This document shows positions 33,539 to 43,344 of a stretch of 64,000 bases of DNA, one piece after another. A program made the translations under genes and the position numbers. Numbering within the stretch: position 1 is the stretch's first letter; the number at the start of each line of letters is the position of its first letter. Below the pieces are notes generated by a model. The model had not been told where the DNA came from and searched no databases. It was given only the letters and a program-made list of their open reading frames with translations. Source of the DNA: Streptomyces sp. DT2A-34 (lineage in GTDB: Bacteria; Actinomycetota; Actinomycetes; Streptomycetales; Streptomycetaceae); the NCBI RefSeq assembly GCF_030499515.1, contig NZ_JASTWJ010000001.1, positions 3,762,001 to 3,826,000 of the forward strand. The letters are read 5' to 3'.

Positions 33539-34786
33539 TCACGTGCGCGAGACGGTGCCGCACTCGTCCTCGGCCCGGTCCAGCTCCCTGCTGCGGTCGT
33601 ACGGGTCGACCACCTCGCCGGAGGGCCCGGGACTGGCGTACAGATCGGCCTGGAACAGCGGCTGGATGAGACCGTCACCGTCCCGGCAGTTGTCGTTGGA
33701 GATCTCGCCGTCGAGGTCGTACACCCAGATGTGCCCCTCGGTCCCCTGGAATCTGGCGGGATCCGAGACGTCCACCTGGACGACCCGGCGGACGATCGTA
33801 CGGGTGACCTCGTTTCCACCACCGGCCCTGGCCAGCGGGTAGACGAAGGTGTAGTCGGCCCGGATCCGTGCCTGGCCGGCCACGTCCCCGGGTTCGACGG
33901 TCATACGGCCGCGGACCCTGACCTCGGTGCCCACGAGTTCGACCTTGTCGGGGTCGAAGCGGGTGAAGGTCCATGTGGGGTCGTTCTTCACCGTGGGGTG
34001 GCGCAGGGCGGACCGCAGGTCGGACAGGTAGTCCTGCTGCAGCGGGTCGACGAGCGCCAGTGCCTTCTTCGGTTCGGCGCCGTACAGCACATCGCGGTCG
34101 AGGTTCGAGGCGACCAGGAAGTCCTTGGTCAGCCCCAGCGCCGTCGCGATCCGCGCGGCGGAGACTCCGCCGACGGCCTTCGACGCCTTCGGCACCTCGA
34201 TGGCGTCCGCGCCCGCGGCCCAGCGTTCGGCCGGGGAGCCGGTGAAGGGCCGCTTCCGCGTCGGCAGACCGGCAGCGTCGCCGGGCGCGCCGCTCGGCCG
34301 GCTCGTCTCCGGGGCCAGCGGCGACGCCGAAGCGGGCGCCGCGTCCTGCGAACCGCCGGGCAGCCAGGACAGCGCGGCGGAGGGCTTGAGGGCGATCAGG
34401 GCCACCGCGACGGCGAGCAGCACGCCGAGGGCGCTCCAGACCTTCCGCCCACGTGAGCCCCGGCCGTTCCTCTCCTGCCAGGCCGGCCCCGTACGCCATC
34501 CTTCGGGCTGCCAGGGCTCGGCGGGCGCCTTCTTCCTTCCCCAGCGGCGTCCGGCGCGCGACTGCCGGGCCTCCGCCTCGTCCAGCGCGCGCAGCCGTTC
34601 GGCCACCATCCGCGCCCGGGCGGACGGCTCCTTCGGGGCGGCGGCGGGATCGCGCTCGGCGTCCTGGACGAACTTCTCCCATGCCTCGTCCGGTATGGAC
34701 GAGCCCCGGGGCAGGGGCGAGGAGCCACCGGAGTCACGGTCGGACGCGGATTCCGGTCTGGGCCCTTCGGACGGCTTGTCGGTCAC
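33539..34786 (-). CDS. conserved hypothetical protein with one membrane segment
   Basis: A 415-residue protein. The N-terminal 110 residues are charged and Pro/Ser-rich, a single transmembrane helix covers about 115-135 (VWSALGVLLAVAVALIAL), and the large C-terminal domain (about 185-415) faces outside. That domain carries conserved-looking stretches (ARIATALGLTKDFLVASNLD, TFTRFDPDKVELVGTEVRVRG) and two acidic/cysteine positions near the end (NDNCRDGDG, EDECGT). Function unknown. The GTG start at 34786 lies behind AGGAAG with long spacing. Confidence 0.7.
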   Translation of the reverse strand: MTDKPSEGPRPESASDRDSGGSSPLPRGSSIPDEAWEKFVQDAERDPAAAPKEPSARARMVAERLRALDEAEARQSRAGRRWGRKKAPAEPWQPEGWRTGPAWQERNGRGSRGRKVWSALGVLLAVAVALIALKPSAALSWLPGGSQDAAPASASPLAPETSRPSGAPGDAAGLPTRKRPFTGSPAERWAAGADAIEVPKASKAVGGVSAARIATALGLTKDFLVASNLDRDVLYGAEPKKALALVDPLQQDYLSDLRSALRHPTVKNDPTWTFTRFDPDKVELVGTEVRVRGRMTVEPGDVAGQARIRADYTFVYPLARAGGGNEVTRTIVRRVVQVDVSDPARFQGTEGHIWVYDLDGEISNDNCRDGDGLIQPLFQADLYASPGPSGEVVDPYDRSRELDRAEDECGTVSRT

Positions 34787-35031
34787 GGCGGTATGCGCTT
34801 CCTCTCAGGGGCTGTTGGCCGGCTGAGCGTACGTCAGCTCCGGGCCGCCGAGCGGAGCTTGTCCACATGTGACGCAGACCACATAAGAAACCTGTTAGTG
34901 AGAGCACAACCATTCACAGCTGTCGCCGATCAAACCCTGCGTATCAAGGGCCACACCCGCGCCCCACACGCGGAGGCCTCCCTGCCATACGCGTGTTGCG
35001 AGTCGCAGCACTCCGGACTTTCGAGGTCTTC

Positions 35032-36066
35032 ATGAAGCTTCGCCGTGCCCTGGCCGCCGCGGCCACGACGGCTGTCATCGCGCCGATAGCTCTGCTGTCC
35101 GCGCCGGCCGCGTTCGCCACGGACGAGACCCCGGCGCCGACGGCGTCGGAGGCCACGTCGGCTCCCGAGGAGCCGACGCCCACCGAGGACGAGGTCACGC
35201 CGACCACCGAGGAGCCGGCGCCCACCGAGGACGAGGTCACCCCGACCACCGAGGAGCCGACGCCCACCGAGGACGAGACCGCGCCGGCCACCGAAGAGCC
35301 GACGCCCACCGAAGAGCCCACCGCCTCCACCTCCGCCTCCCCGTCGCCGAGCGCCAGCGAGAGCGCCCCGGAGGAGGTCGACTACTGCGAGGACGCCGAC
35401 GACGAGTCGATCGGCCTCAGCGAGGAACTGCACAGCGGTCTGTCGGGCCTGCCCGAGACGATCGTCGCCGGCAGCGGCTGGACCAACTTCTCGTTCAACG
35501 TCTCCAACTCCGGGGACCAGGACATCAAGAACATCAAGCCGCTGATCGGCGTCGCGGCACTCGGCTGGGACGAGGTGGACTACTCCGGCCAGATCAAGGT
35601 CCAGGTCTTCAACAAGGAGACCGGCAGCTGGCAGACGCTCGCGGACGCCGCCGGTGAGGGCGCGACCTTCACCGCGTTCGCGCTCGACGCCGGCCAGTCG
35701 ACCTCGTTCAAGCTGCGGCTGAGCGTCAGCGGCAAGGTGCCGGACTCCATCGGCATCACCGGCGGCTTCGCGCAGTACTCGGACGCCGACGGCTGCTGGA
35801 TCGCCGACGACCCGAACGGCTGGATCTACTTCTTCGACATCCTCGCCGCGGGCTCCGACCCGGGTAACCCGGGCGACGCCAAGCCGCAGACGGGTGGCCA
35901 GGCCCCGATCTCCGAGGTCAGCGACGTCGACGTCGACGGCGCGCTCGCCGAGACCGGCTCCAGCTCCAACATGCCGGTCATCGCCACCATCGGTGGCGTC
36001 GCCATTGTCGCCGGTGCCGGCGTCATGTTCGCGATGAAGCGTCGTCGGAGCGGTGCCGAGGCGTAA
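35032..36066 (+). CDS. sortase-type surface protein with LAETG signal
   Basis: A 344-residue secreted protein. A signal peptide (1-29, ending AAFA) leads into a Pro/Thr/Glu-rich stalk made of four 14-residue repeats of the type EEPTPTEDEVTPTT (residues 46-101, bases 35167-35331), then a folded domain about 125-290 (NFSFNVSNSGDQDIKNIKP). The C-terminus has LAETG at 305-309, a membrane helix about 313-333 and a KRRRSG tail. LAxTG signals are used by class E sortases in Streptomyces, as in long chaplins. The ATG at 35032 has GAGG. A strong terminator follows. Confidence 0.88.
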   Translation: MKLRRALAAAATTAVIAPIALLSAPAAFATDETPAPTASEATSAPEEPTPTEDEVTPTTEEPAPTEDEVTPTTEEPTPTEDETAPATEEPTPTEEPTASTSASPSPSASESAPEEVDYCEDADDESIGLSEELHSGLSGLPETIVAGSGWTNFSFNVSNSGDQDIKNIKPLIGVAALGWDEVDYSGQIKVQVFNKETGSWQTLADAAGEGATFTAFALDAGQSTSFKLRLSVSGKVPDSIGITGGFAQYSDADGCWIADDPNGWIYFFDILAAGSDPGNPGDAKPQTGGQAPISEVSDVDVDGALAETGSSSNMPVIATIGGVAIVAGAGVMFAMKRRRSGAEA

Positions 36067-36089
36067 GTCTCACCACAGCTCCACGCAAG

Positions 36090-36135
36090 ACAGCGAAGGA
36101 CCTGCGCTCGGAGGGGGGTGCAGGTCCTTCGCTGT
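36090..36135. terminator. bidirectional terminator after the surface-protein gene
   Basis: A perfect 16-bp inverted repeat (ACAGCGAAGGACCTGC and its complement) with a 14-base loop and a following TTT, between convergent genes. Confidence 0.9.
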
Positions 36136-36154
36136 TTCCGTCTGCCGCTGCCGG

Positions 36155-37960
36155 CTACTTCTTCGGCGGCACCGCCGGCATCCCCAGGAACGGCAACCGC
36201 AACGCCCCGAAGGCCTCCGCCGGGACCGCCGGTGACTGCGGCTCGACCGGCTTCAGGCGTTCGTACGCCGCCCCCTGTGCCGGGCGCGGGTCGGCCTCGC
36301 CCTTGTTCGGCCAGTACGACATCGCCCGCTCGGCCTGCGCGGTGATCGTCAGGGAGGGGTTCACGCCCAGGTTGGCCGAGACCGCCGCTCCGTCGACGAC
36401 CGAGATGCCGGAGTGGCCGTACAGGCGGTGGTACGGGTCGATCACGCCGGTCTCGGGTGAGTCGCCGATCGGGCAGCCGCCGAGGAAGTGGGCGGTGAGG
36501 GGGGTGCCCATCAGCTCGCCGACGTTGGAGCCGGCGAAGCCGTTGATGTCGGCCGCGATCGCCGACGCGGCCTCCGAAGCCGCCCTGATCTGCTTGGGGT
36601 TGGGCGAGCCATGGCCCTGGCGGGCGGTCAGCAGGCCCTTGCCCACACCGTCCGGCTTCAGGTACGTCGTCAGCGAGTTGTCCAGCGACTGCATCACCAG
36701 GCCGATGATGGTCCGCTCCGACCAGCGGCGGTTGGAGAGGGAGCGCAGGACCAGGAGCGGGTGCCGGGCCGCGTTGCGGACCCAGGCGGCGACACGCGAC
36801 GAGCCCTCCGCGTACGGCACCTGCAGGATCGACAGCCCGCCCATCGAGTTGGAGCCCTTGCCGTAGCGGACCGGCTCGATGTGGGTGCTCTCGTCCGGGT
36901 GGATGGACGACGTGATGGCGACTCCGCGGGTGAAGTCGACCCTCGGCTCGCCCGTCACCTTGCGATAGCGCCGGTTGTCGGTCTGCGCGCCGACGAGGGC
37001 CTCCGAGTTGGTGCGGGTCAGCTCCCCGAGCTTGGGCGAGAGGTACGGCAGTTGGCCGCCCGCCTTCATGCGGTGCAGGAGGGTCTGGGTGCCGTATGTC
37101 CCGGCCGCCAGCACCACCCGGCGGGCCTTGAACAGCCTGCCCTCGCCCTTCTTCCCGCGGTCGGTCGGCAGGGTCGCCACCGCGTAACCGCCCTGCGAGT
37201 CGTCCGTGACGGAGACGACCGTCGTCAGGGGGTGGACGACCGCGCCCGCCTTCTCGGCCAGGTAGAGGTAGTTCTCGTTCAGTGTGTTCTTCGCGCCGTG
37301 GCGGCAGCCGGTCATGCACTCGCCGCACTCCGTGCACGCCTTGCGCGCCGGGCCCGCCCCGCCGAAGTACGGGTCGGAGACCTCCTGGCCCGGCTTGGCC
37401 CGTGCCGCCCCCTCGGCGTCCTTGCCGTCCCCGAAGAAAACGCCGACCGGCGCCATGTGGAAGGTGTCGCCGACGCCCATCCGCTCGGCCGCCGCCTTCA
37501 GATGGACGTCGGAGGGGGTCATCGTCGGGTTGAGCCGTACGCCGAGCATGCGCTGCGCCTGGTCGTAGTACGGCTTCAGCTCCTCCTGCCAGTCGGTGAT
37601 GTCACGCCACTGGGGGTCGTCGAAGAAGGCCTTCGGCGGTACATAGAGGGTGTTGGCGTAGTTGAGGGAGCCGCCGCCGACGCCCGCTCCCGCCAGCACC
37701 ATGACGTTGCCCAGCAGGTGGATGCGCTGGATGCCGTACATGCCGAGCTTGGGGGCCCAGAGGTAGTCCTTCAGGTCCCAGGAGTTCTTGGGGAGGCTCT
37801 CGCGGGTCCAGCGGCGGCCGGCTTCCAGGACGCCGACGCGGTAGCCCTTCTCGGTCAGGCGGAGCGCGGTGACGGAGCCGCCGAACCCCGATCCGACGAC
37901 GATGACGTCGTAGTCGTACCCGTCCTCGTCCCGGGTCTGGACAGACTTCTCCTGTGACAC
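36155..37960 (-). CDS. GMC family FAD-dependent oxidoreductase
   Basis: A 601-residue flavoenzyme of the glucose-methanol-choline group. The FAD-binding GxGxxG is VIVVGSGFGGSVTA near 18-31, followed by GVLEAGRRW. A cysteine-rich segment CTECGECMTGCRHGA (about 212-226) and NYANTLYVPP, GGCPIGDSPETGVID and VNPSLTITAQAERA motifs match cholesterol-oxidase-like GMC enzymes. It probably oxidises a sterol or other alcohol. The GTG at 37960 has GAGGAG six bases upstream. It lies 29 bp after the aldehyde dehydrogenase gene on the same strand, so an alcohol-to-acid pathway is plausible. Confidence 0.88.
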   Translation of the reverse strand: MSQEKSVQTRDEDGYDYDVIVVGSGFGGSVTALRLTEKGYRVGVLEAGRRWTRESLPKNSWDLKDYLWAPKLGMYGIQRIHLLGNVMVLAGAGVGGGSLNYANTLYVPPKAFFDDPQWRDITDWQEELKPYYDQAQRMLGVRLNPTMTPSDVHLKAAAERMGVGDTFHMAPVGVFFGDGKDAEGAARAKPGQEVSDPYFGGAGPARKACTECGECMTGCRHGAKNTLNENYLYLAEKAGAVVHPLTTVVSVTDDSQGGYAVATLPTDRGKKGEGRLFKARRVVLAAGTYGTQTLLHRMKAGGQLPYLSPKLGELTRTNSEALVGAQTDNRRYRKVTGEPRVDFTRGVAITSSIHPDESTHIEPVRYGKGSNSMGGLSILQVPYAEGSSRVAAWVRNAARHPLLVLRSLSNRRWSERTIIGLVMQSLDNSLTTYLKPDGVGKGLLTARQGHGSPNPKQIRAASEAASAIAADINGFAGSNVGELMGTPLTAHFLGGCPIGDSPETGVIDPYHRLYGHSGISVVDGAAVSANLGVNPSLTITAQAERAMSYWPNKGEADPRPAQGAAYERLKPVEPQSPAVPAEAFGALRLPFLGMPAVPPKK

Positions 37961-37989
37961 GTGCTCTCCTCGTTGAGAACGGGTGCTGT

Positions 37990-39603
37990 CTAGCGGAAGC
38001 GGAACGCCTTCATCAGCCGCAGGCTCCTGCTCATGAACTGTGCGTACTTCTCGTCGTCCATCCCCAGCGAGGGCGCCATCGGCAGCAGCCGCTGCTGGGC
38101 GACCGTCTGGGCCTCCGTGTACTTGAGGATGCCCTCGGAGCCGTGGCGGCGGCCGAGGCCGGAGTCCTTCATGCCGCCCATGGGCGACTGGACGCTGCCG
38201 TAGGCCGGGGCGTAGCCCTCGTTGACGTTGACCGTGCCGGTGCGCAGGCGGGCGGCGACCGCGCGGCCGCGGCTGCCGTCCTTCGTCCAGACGGAGGAGT
38301 TGAGGCCGTACGGCGTGGAGTTGGCGTGCTCGATCGCCTCGTCCTCGGTCTTGAAGCGGTAGATGGAGACGACCGGGCCGAAGGTCTCCTCGGTGCAGAC
38401 GGTCATCTCCGGCTCGACGCCGTCGAGGATGGTCGGCTCGAAGAAGTACGGGCCGATGTCGGGGCGGGCGGTGCCGCCGGCGACGAGCTTCGCGCCCTTC
38501 GCGACCGCCTCCTCGACGTGCCGGGTGACCGTCTCCAGCTGGCGTTCGCCGACCAGGGAGCCCATGTCGGCGCCGTAGGCGAGGGACTTGCCCAGCCGCA
38601 TCGCCTTGGTGCGAGCGGCGAAGCGCTCGACGAAGGTGTCGGCGATGGACTCGTGGACGTACAGCCGCTCGATGGAGATGCACAGCTGGCCGGCGGAGGA
38701 GAAGCAGGCGCGGACGGCGCCCGCGGCGGCCTTCTCCACGTCGGCGTCCTCCAGGACCAGCATGGCGTTCTTGCCGCCGAGTTCGAGGGAGACGCCGACC
38801 AGGCGGGCGGCGGCGCCCTGGGCGACCTGGCGGCCGGTGCGGGTGGAGCCGGTGAAGGAGACGTAGTCGGCGTGCTTGACGACCTCGGGGCCGACGACCG
38901 GGCCCTCGCCGAGGACGACCTGGAAGACATCGGCGGGCAGACCGGCCTCTATGAGCAGGTCACGGGCCCACAGGGCGGTGAGGCAGGTCTCGGTGTCCGG
39001 CTTCATGACGACCGCGTTGCCCGCGACGAACGCCGGGAGCGCGTCGCCGACGGACAGCTCCAGGGGGTAGTTCCAGGGGGCGATCTGGCCGACGACACCG
39101 CGCGGGTGGCGCAGTTCGGTGACGCGGGTGAGCGTGGGCATGGCGCCCGCGTGCCGCTTCGGCTTGAGGTAGGCCGGTGCCTTACGGCCGTAATGGCGGG
39201 CCGCGACGGCTACGGCCTGCACCTCCTCGTGGGCGTGCAGCCGGGCCTTGCCGGTCTCCAGCTGGATGAGGTCGAGGACCTCGGCCTGGCGTTCGAGCAT
39301 CAGGTCGTGGAAGCGGAGCAGGACGGCGGCACGCTGCCGTACGGGGACCTGCGCCCAGACGGCCTGGGCCGCGCGGGCCGCCTCGAAGGCCTTCCGCACG
39401 TCCTCGGGCGTGGATTCGGGCAGGTCGGCCAGCTTCTCGCCGGTGAAGGGCGTGTGGTTGGCGGTACGACCGGAACCGGCCACGCCCTTGGTGAGCTGGG
39501 CGACCAACTCGGGGGTGACCACGTCGGCGGCGGTGCGGGCGCCCTCCGGGGCGGGGGCGAGGGGGTTGGTGCCGGTCTTGGCCGGGGCCTGCGCGTCCGT
39601 CAT
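37990..39603 (-). CDS. NAD(P)-dependent succinic semialdehyde dehydrogenase-like enzyme
   Basis: A 537-residue aldehyde dehydrogenase. The general base lies in LELGGK, the nucleophile Cys in SSAGQLCISIERL, and the cofactor loop in FTGSTRTGRQVA. The overall pattern (PWNYPLELSVGDALPAFVAGNAVVMKP) is typical of the succinate-semialdehyde dehydrogenase group (gabD-like). It oxidises an aldehyde to the acid. It is transcribed ahead of the GMC oxidoreductase gene (29 bp away), suggesting linked oxidation of one substrate. The ATG at 39603 is preferred. Confidence 0.88.
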   Translation of the reverse strand: MTDAQAPAKTGTNPLAPAPEGARTAADVVTPELVAQLTKGVAGSGRTANHTPFTGEKLADLPESTPEDVRKAFEAARAAQAVWAQVPVRQRAAVLLRFHDLMLERQAEVLDLIQLETGKARLHAHEEVQAVAVAARHYGRKAPAYLKPKRHAGAMPTLTRVTELRHPRGVVGQIAPWNYPLELSVGDALPAFVAGNAVVMKPDTETCLTALWARDLLIEAGLPADVFQVVLGEGPVVGPEVVKHADYVSFTGSTRTGRQVAQGAAARLVGVSLELGGKNAMLVLEDADVEKAAAGAVRACFSSAGQLCISIERLYVHESIADTFVERFAARTKAMRLGKSLAYGADMGSLVGERQLETVTRHVEEAVAKGAKLVAGGTARPDIGPYFFEPTILDGVEPEMTVCTEETFGPVVSIYRFKTEDEAIEHANSTPYGLNSSVWTKDGSRGRAVAARLRTGTVNVNEGYAPAYGSVQSPMGGMKDSGLGRRHGSEGILKYTEAQTVAQQRLLPMAPSLGMDDEKYAQFMSRSLRLMKAFRFR

Positions 39604-39734
39604 GAGCCGCAGGGTATGCCGGAGCGGAGGCTTTGTGTACCCGTCGGTAACGCGGATTCACCGAGTGCTCACACGACGCCAGTGTCCACTGGCAACAAAC
39701 GCGCCGATCAGGGCGTTGCGGAGTCAGTGCCGAG

Positions 39735-41498
39735 TCACTCGATCTCGAGTCGGTCACGGGCGCCCTTGAAGACCGCGGTGCCCTTCTTCTCGGTGGGCGT
39801 GCCCTTGGGCATGTCGACGCGCAACTCGTACATGCGGTCGTCACCGGTGACCACGAACAGCTGCATCACGCGGCTCGGCGACTCCTCCATGTCGTAGGTG
39901 GTGTCGGAGAGGACGGCGTCGTAACCCTTGAAGGTGGTGCGCGTGGACTGGGTGCTCGCGTCGTGGTTGTAGCTGTCCCAGGTGTCGTGCGCGTACTGCG
40001 CCTGGTCCAGCAACGGTCGGGGCGCCTTGTCCCACTGGGTGAGGCGGACCTGGACGAGCCCGACGTCGTAGACGACGAGCCGGGGCTGGTCGGTGGCGCT
40101 GCCCTCCCGCGCGGCCTCCTTGTACTCGGCGGGGAGAGAGAGGACGGCGTCCATGTCCTTCTCCCGGTGCGCGGTCCAGGTGTCGGCGGTGGGGCTGGGG
40201 GTGGTGGTGCTCGGGGCCAGGGGAGCCGAGGTGTAGACGGGGTTCATCTCCTTGAGGTCGTCGCCCTTGTCGACGAGGAAGGAGGACGTGGCGAACCAGG
40301 TGCCGCCGACGAGGAGGACACCCAGTGCCGCGACGGGAATCGGGCGGAGGAGGAAGCGGCCCTTGCCGTTCGGGATCGGGGACGTGGGGTCGGATGTCGA
40401 CCCGGAAGTCGGCTCGGAAGGCGATTCGGACGCCGACCCGGAAGTCGGCTCGGAAGGCGATTCGGACGCCGGCCCGGAAGTCGGCTCGGCTATCGGCTCC
40501 GGCGTCGCCTTGGCCGCCGGCTCGGGCTCCGGCTCACCCGCCGGCTCGGAGCCCGCCGCGCCTCCCAGCCGTACCGTCCCCGAATCCTCCGCGAACTCCC
40601 GCAGCCCCGAGGCATCCTGTGACCCCACCGCTGCCGAGCCCCCGGAGGGATCCGGCACCGGCCACCCCTCCGCCACCGCCTCCAGCACCGCCCCGGTCTC
40701 CTCCGCCCCGGGCCGCACCTCGGGATCCTTCGCCAGCAGCCCTACGATCAGCGGCCCCAGCGGCCCCGCCTGCTTCGGCTCGGGCGGATCGACGGCGAGG
40801 ATCGCGGCGAGCGTGGACTCCGGTGCCGTACGGCGAAACGGCGACCGGCCCTCCACGGCGGCGTACAGGAGCACGCCCAGCGACCACAGGTCGGAGGCGG
40901 GGCCGGCGCCGCGGCCGGACATCCGCTCGGGGGCGATGAACTCCAGGGACCCGATGAACTCACCGCTGACGGTGAGGGATTCCTCGCCCTGGATGTGGGC
41001 GATGCCGAAGTCGGTGAGGACGACGCGGCGATGCGGGCCGAGCAGGACGTTGGCGGGCTTGACGTCCCGGTGGACGATGCCGACGGCGTGCGCGGCGCGC
41101 AGGGCGCCGAGTACGGCGACGCCGATACGGGCGGCCTCGGCCGCCTCGACCGGGCCGCGCTGGAGGGCCTCGTGCAGGGACTCGCCGCGGATCAACTCCA
41201 TGACGATCCAGGGCAGTCCGTCCTCGACGACGACGTCGTGGATGGCGACGGCGGCCGGGTGGTCGACGCGTGCGGCGGCGCGGGCCTCACGGTAGAGCCG
41301 GTGGGCGGCGCGCTGATGGGCCGCGTCCTCGGGGTCGCCGGGCAACCTCGGCTGCTTGACGGCGACTTCCCGCTCCACCAGTTCGTCGAGCGCCCGCCAG
41401 ACGGTGCCCATCCCGCCGGAGCCGATGCGCTCGACCAGCCGGTAACGCCCGCCGATCACACGCTTTTTGTGGCCGGTGCCGCCCCCGTCGTTGGTCAT
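39735..41498 (-). CDS. membrane Ser/Thr protein kinase (array member 1)
   Basis: A 587-residue receptor-type kinase. The kinase domain (about 14-275) has the P-loop GSGGMG, K48 (VAVK), HRDVKPAN (D145) and DFG (D163). Residues 315-375 are a Glu/Pro/Ser-rich juxtamembrane region with near-exact repeats (SEPTSGSASESP twice). One membrane helix spans about 385-407, and the extracellular domain (about 430-587) contains LSLPAEYKE and ends in FKGARDRLEIE. That domain is related to those of the neighbouring kinases. It has no PASTA repeats. It lies 38 bp from the next kinase gene on the same strand. Confidence 0.92.
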   Translation of the reverse strand: MTNDGGGTGHKKRVIGGRYRLVERIGSGGMGTVWRALDELVEREVAVKQPRLPGDPEDAAHQRAAHRLYREARAAARVDHPAAVAIHDVVVEDGLPWIVMELIRGESLHEALQRGPVEAAEAARIGVAVLGALRAAHAVGIVHRDVKPANVLLGPHRRVVLTDFGIAHIQGEESLTVSGEFIGSLEFIAPERMSGRGAGPASDLWSLGVLLYAAVEGRSPFRRTAPESTLAAILAVDPPEPKQAGPLGPLIVGLLAKDPEVRPGAEETGAVLEAVAEGWPVPDPSGGSAAVGSQDASGLREFAEDSGTVRLGGAAGSEPAGEPEPEPAAKATPEPIAEPTSGPASESPSEPTSGSASESPSEPTSGSTSDPTSPIPNGKGRFLLRPIPVAALGVLLVGGTWFATSSFLVDKGDDLKEMNPVYTSAPLAPSTTTPSPTADTWTAHREKDMDAVLSLPAEYKEAAREGSATDQPRLVVYDVGLVQVRLTQWDKAPRPLLDQAQYAHDTWDSYNHDASTQSTRTTFKGYDAVLSDTTYDMEESPSRVMQLFVVTGDDRMYELRVDMPKGTPTEKKGTAVFKGARDRLEIE

Positions 41499-41536
41499 GT
41501 TCCATGCCTACCTTGCGGGGCAGGCCGTTGGCCAGT

Positions 41537-43252
41537 TCAGAGCTTGTCGACGTCCAGGTTCGCGATCGCCGTCCGCGCCACCTCGCGTCCACGGTCCGTG
41601 AAGTCGCCCTTGCCGGGGTAGCTGACGGTGAGCTTGTACATGTCCCCGGCCGAGGTCTTGTAGTAGAAGATCCGCATCTCGCGCGGGCGCGGGTTCTGGG
41701 TGTCGGTGGTGGTGTAGACGATCGTGTTCTCGGCGGACTTGTGGCCCTGGTACGTGGTCTGCTTGGGGTCCGTCCTCGGATTCGCCGGCATGCTCGCCTC
41801 GTAGGCGCCGTTCTCCTTGTAGTCGCCGTCGTCCTCGTACATCTCGGCGGCCGCGGACCCGGCGATGGAGTTGTTGGCGTCCTCGGCCTTCTTGTCGAGC
41901 CTCAGGCCGATCCAGATCGCACCGCTCTCGTCGGTGTACGTCACCCAGTGGCCGTCGTCCGTGTCCTCGGGCACGCCCCGCTTGTAGCCTTCGGGCACCG
42001 CCAGCGAGGCGGCGAGTGCTGTCTCCTCGCGGATCTTCCAGTGGTCCGGCAACGGCCCCGCGAACGGGTCGGCGATCACCAGATACGCCGCCACCGCGGC
42101 CGCGACGACGGCCGCGCCGAGCCCGAGCAGCGCCTTGCGCCCCAGCCGGACGCCGCCCTTGACGCCGTTGACGTCCCCGGGGATCCGCACGACCTGCGTG
42201 GCGGCGACCGGTGCCGGCGGGTTGGCCACCTGTTCCAGCAGCGCCCGCGTCTGCGCGGCGTTCGGGCGGCGCGCCGGGTCCTTCTGGAGCAGGCCGTTGA
42301 TGGCCTCGGCGAGTGGGCCCTGGGCCGAAGCGGGCGGCGCGGGCGTGGCATTGAGGACCGATTGGAGGGTGGCCGGGGTGTTGCTGCGGCGGAACGGCGA
42401 GACGCCCTCCGACGCCGCGTACAGGACGACACCCAGGGACCACAGGTCGCTCGCCGGGCCCGGCCGCTGGCCCAGCACCCGCTCCGGGGCGATGTACTCG
42501 GGCGAGCCGACGAAGCCCCCGGTGTCGGTCAGATTGGTCTCGCCCTCGATCTGGGCGATGCCGAAGTCGGTGAGGACGACGCGGTCATGGCGGCCGAGGA
42601 GGACGTTGTCCGGCTTGACGTCGCGGTGCAGTATGCCCGCCGCGTGCGCGGCCTCCAGCGCGCCGAGCACTTCGAGGCCGATTCTCGCCGTATCCCGGGC
42701 CCCGAGCGTGCCCTCCTGCAACGCGGCGCCCAGCGAACGGCCCTGCACCAACTCCATCACGATCCAGGGCCGGCCGTCCACGACGGCGACATCGTGCACG
42801 TTCACGACCGCCGGATGATCGAGCCGGGCCGCGGCGCGTGCCTCGCGGCGCATCCGCTCGAAGACGTTCGTACGTTCGCGCTCGGGAAGATGATCCGGTG
42901 CGCGGGGCTCCTTCACGGCGACCTCGCGGTCCACCGTCTCGTCCTTGGCCCGCCAGACCGTGCCCATACCGCCGTGCCCGAGCTTGGCGAGCAGCCGGTA
43001 TCGGCCCGCGATCAGCCTGCCGGTGCCGGGGTCCGGGGTGGTGGGCTGAGCGGGCTGGGCGGGGGCGGGGGCGGGCTGTACAGGAGCCGCGGGCTGCGGT
43101 TCGGGAGCGCCCGGCTGCGATACGGCCCGAGTGGGTGCCGCGTATGGATTGTCCGGGTGCGGCACGGGCGGGGGCGGGTTCGTCTGCGGTGGTTGCAGTT
43201 CGAAACTCGTCGGCTCGTCGGACCGGTAAGGGACTCCCCCGTTGCTGCTCAT
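41537..43252 (-). CDS. membrane Ser/Thr protein kinase (array member 2)
   Basis: A 571-residue kinase. A Pro-rich N-terminal extension (1-80) precedes the kinase domain (about 84-345) with the P-loop GHGGMG, K114, HRDVKPDN (D211) and DFG (D229). A membrane helix follows at 374-394 and an extracellular domain (about 400-571) with ASLAVPEGYKRG and a C-terminal VARTAIANLDVDKL. The extracellular part is a diverged relative of those in the other array members. The first ATG at 43252 is used, giving the long Pro-rich head. Confidence 0.92.
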   Translation of the reverse strand: MSSNGGVPYRSDEPTSFELQPPQTNPPPPVPHPDNPYAAPTRAVSQPGAPEPQPAAPVQPAPAPAQPAQPTTPDPGTGRLIAGRYRLLAKLGHGGMGTVWRAKDETVDREVAVKEPRAPDHLPERERTNVFERMRREARAAARLDHPAVVNVHDVAVVDGRPWIVMELVQGRSLGAALQEGTLGARDTARIGLEVLGALEAAHAAGILHRDVKPDNVLLGRHDRVVLTDFGIAQIEGETNLTDTGGFVGSPEYIAPERVLGQRPGPASDLWSLGVVLYAASEGVSPFRRSNTPATLQSVLNATPAPPASAQGPLAEAINGLLQKDPARRPNAAQTRALLEQVANPPAPVAATQVVRIPGDVNGVKGGVRLGRKALLGLGAAVVAAAVAAYLVIADPFAGPLPDHWKIREETALAASLAVPEGYKRGVPEDTDDGHWVTYTDESGAIWIGLRLDKKAEDANNSIAGSAAAEMYEDDGDYKENGAYEASMPANPRTDPKQTTYQGHKSAENTIVYTTTDTQNPRPREMRIFYYKTSAGDMYKLTVSYPGKGDFTDRGREVARTAIANLDVDKL

Positions 43253-43344
43253 GGCTCCATCAATATCGCGGCAAGCGCTTCGGCATCCAGCGGGAATGCT
43301 TTCCGGTCACAGAGCCGTGACTCAGGTCGCCACTTATCTCCCCT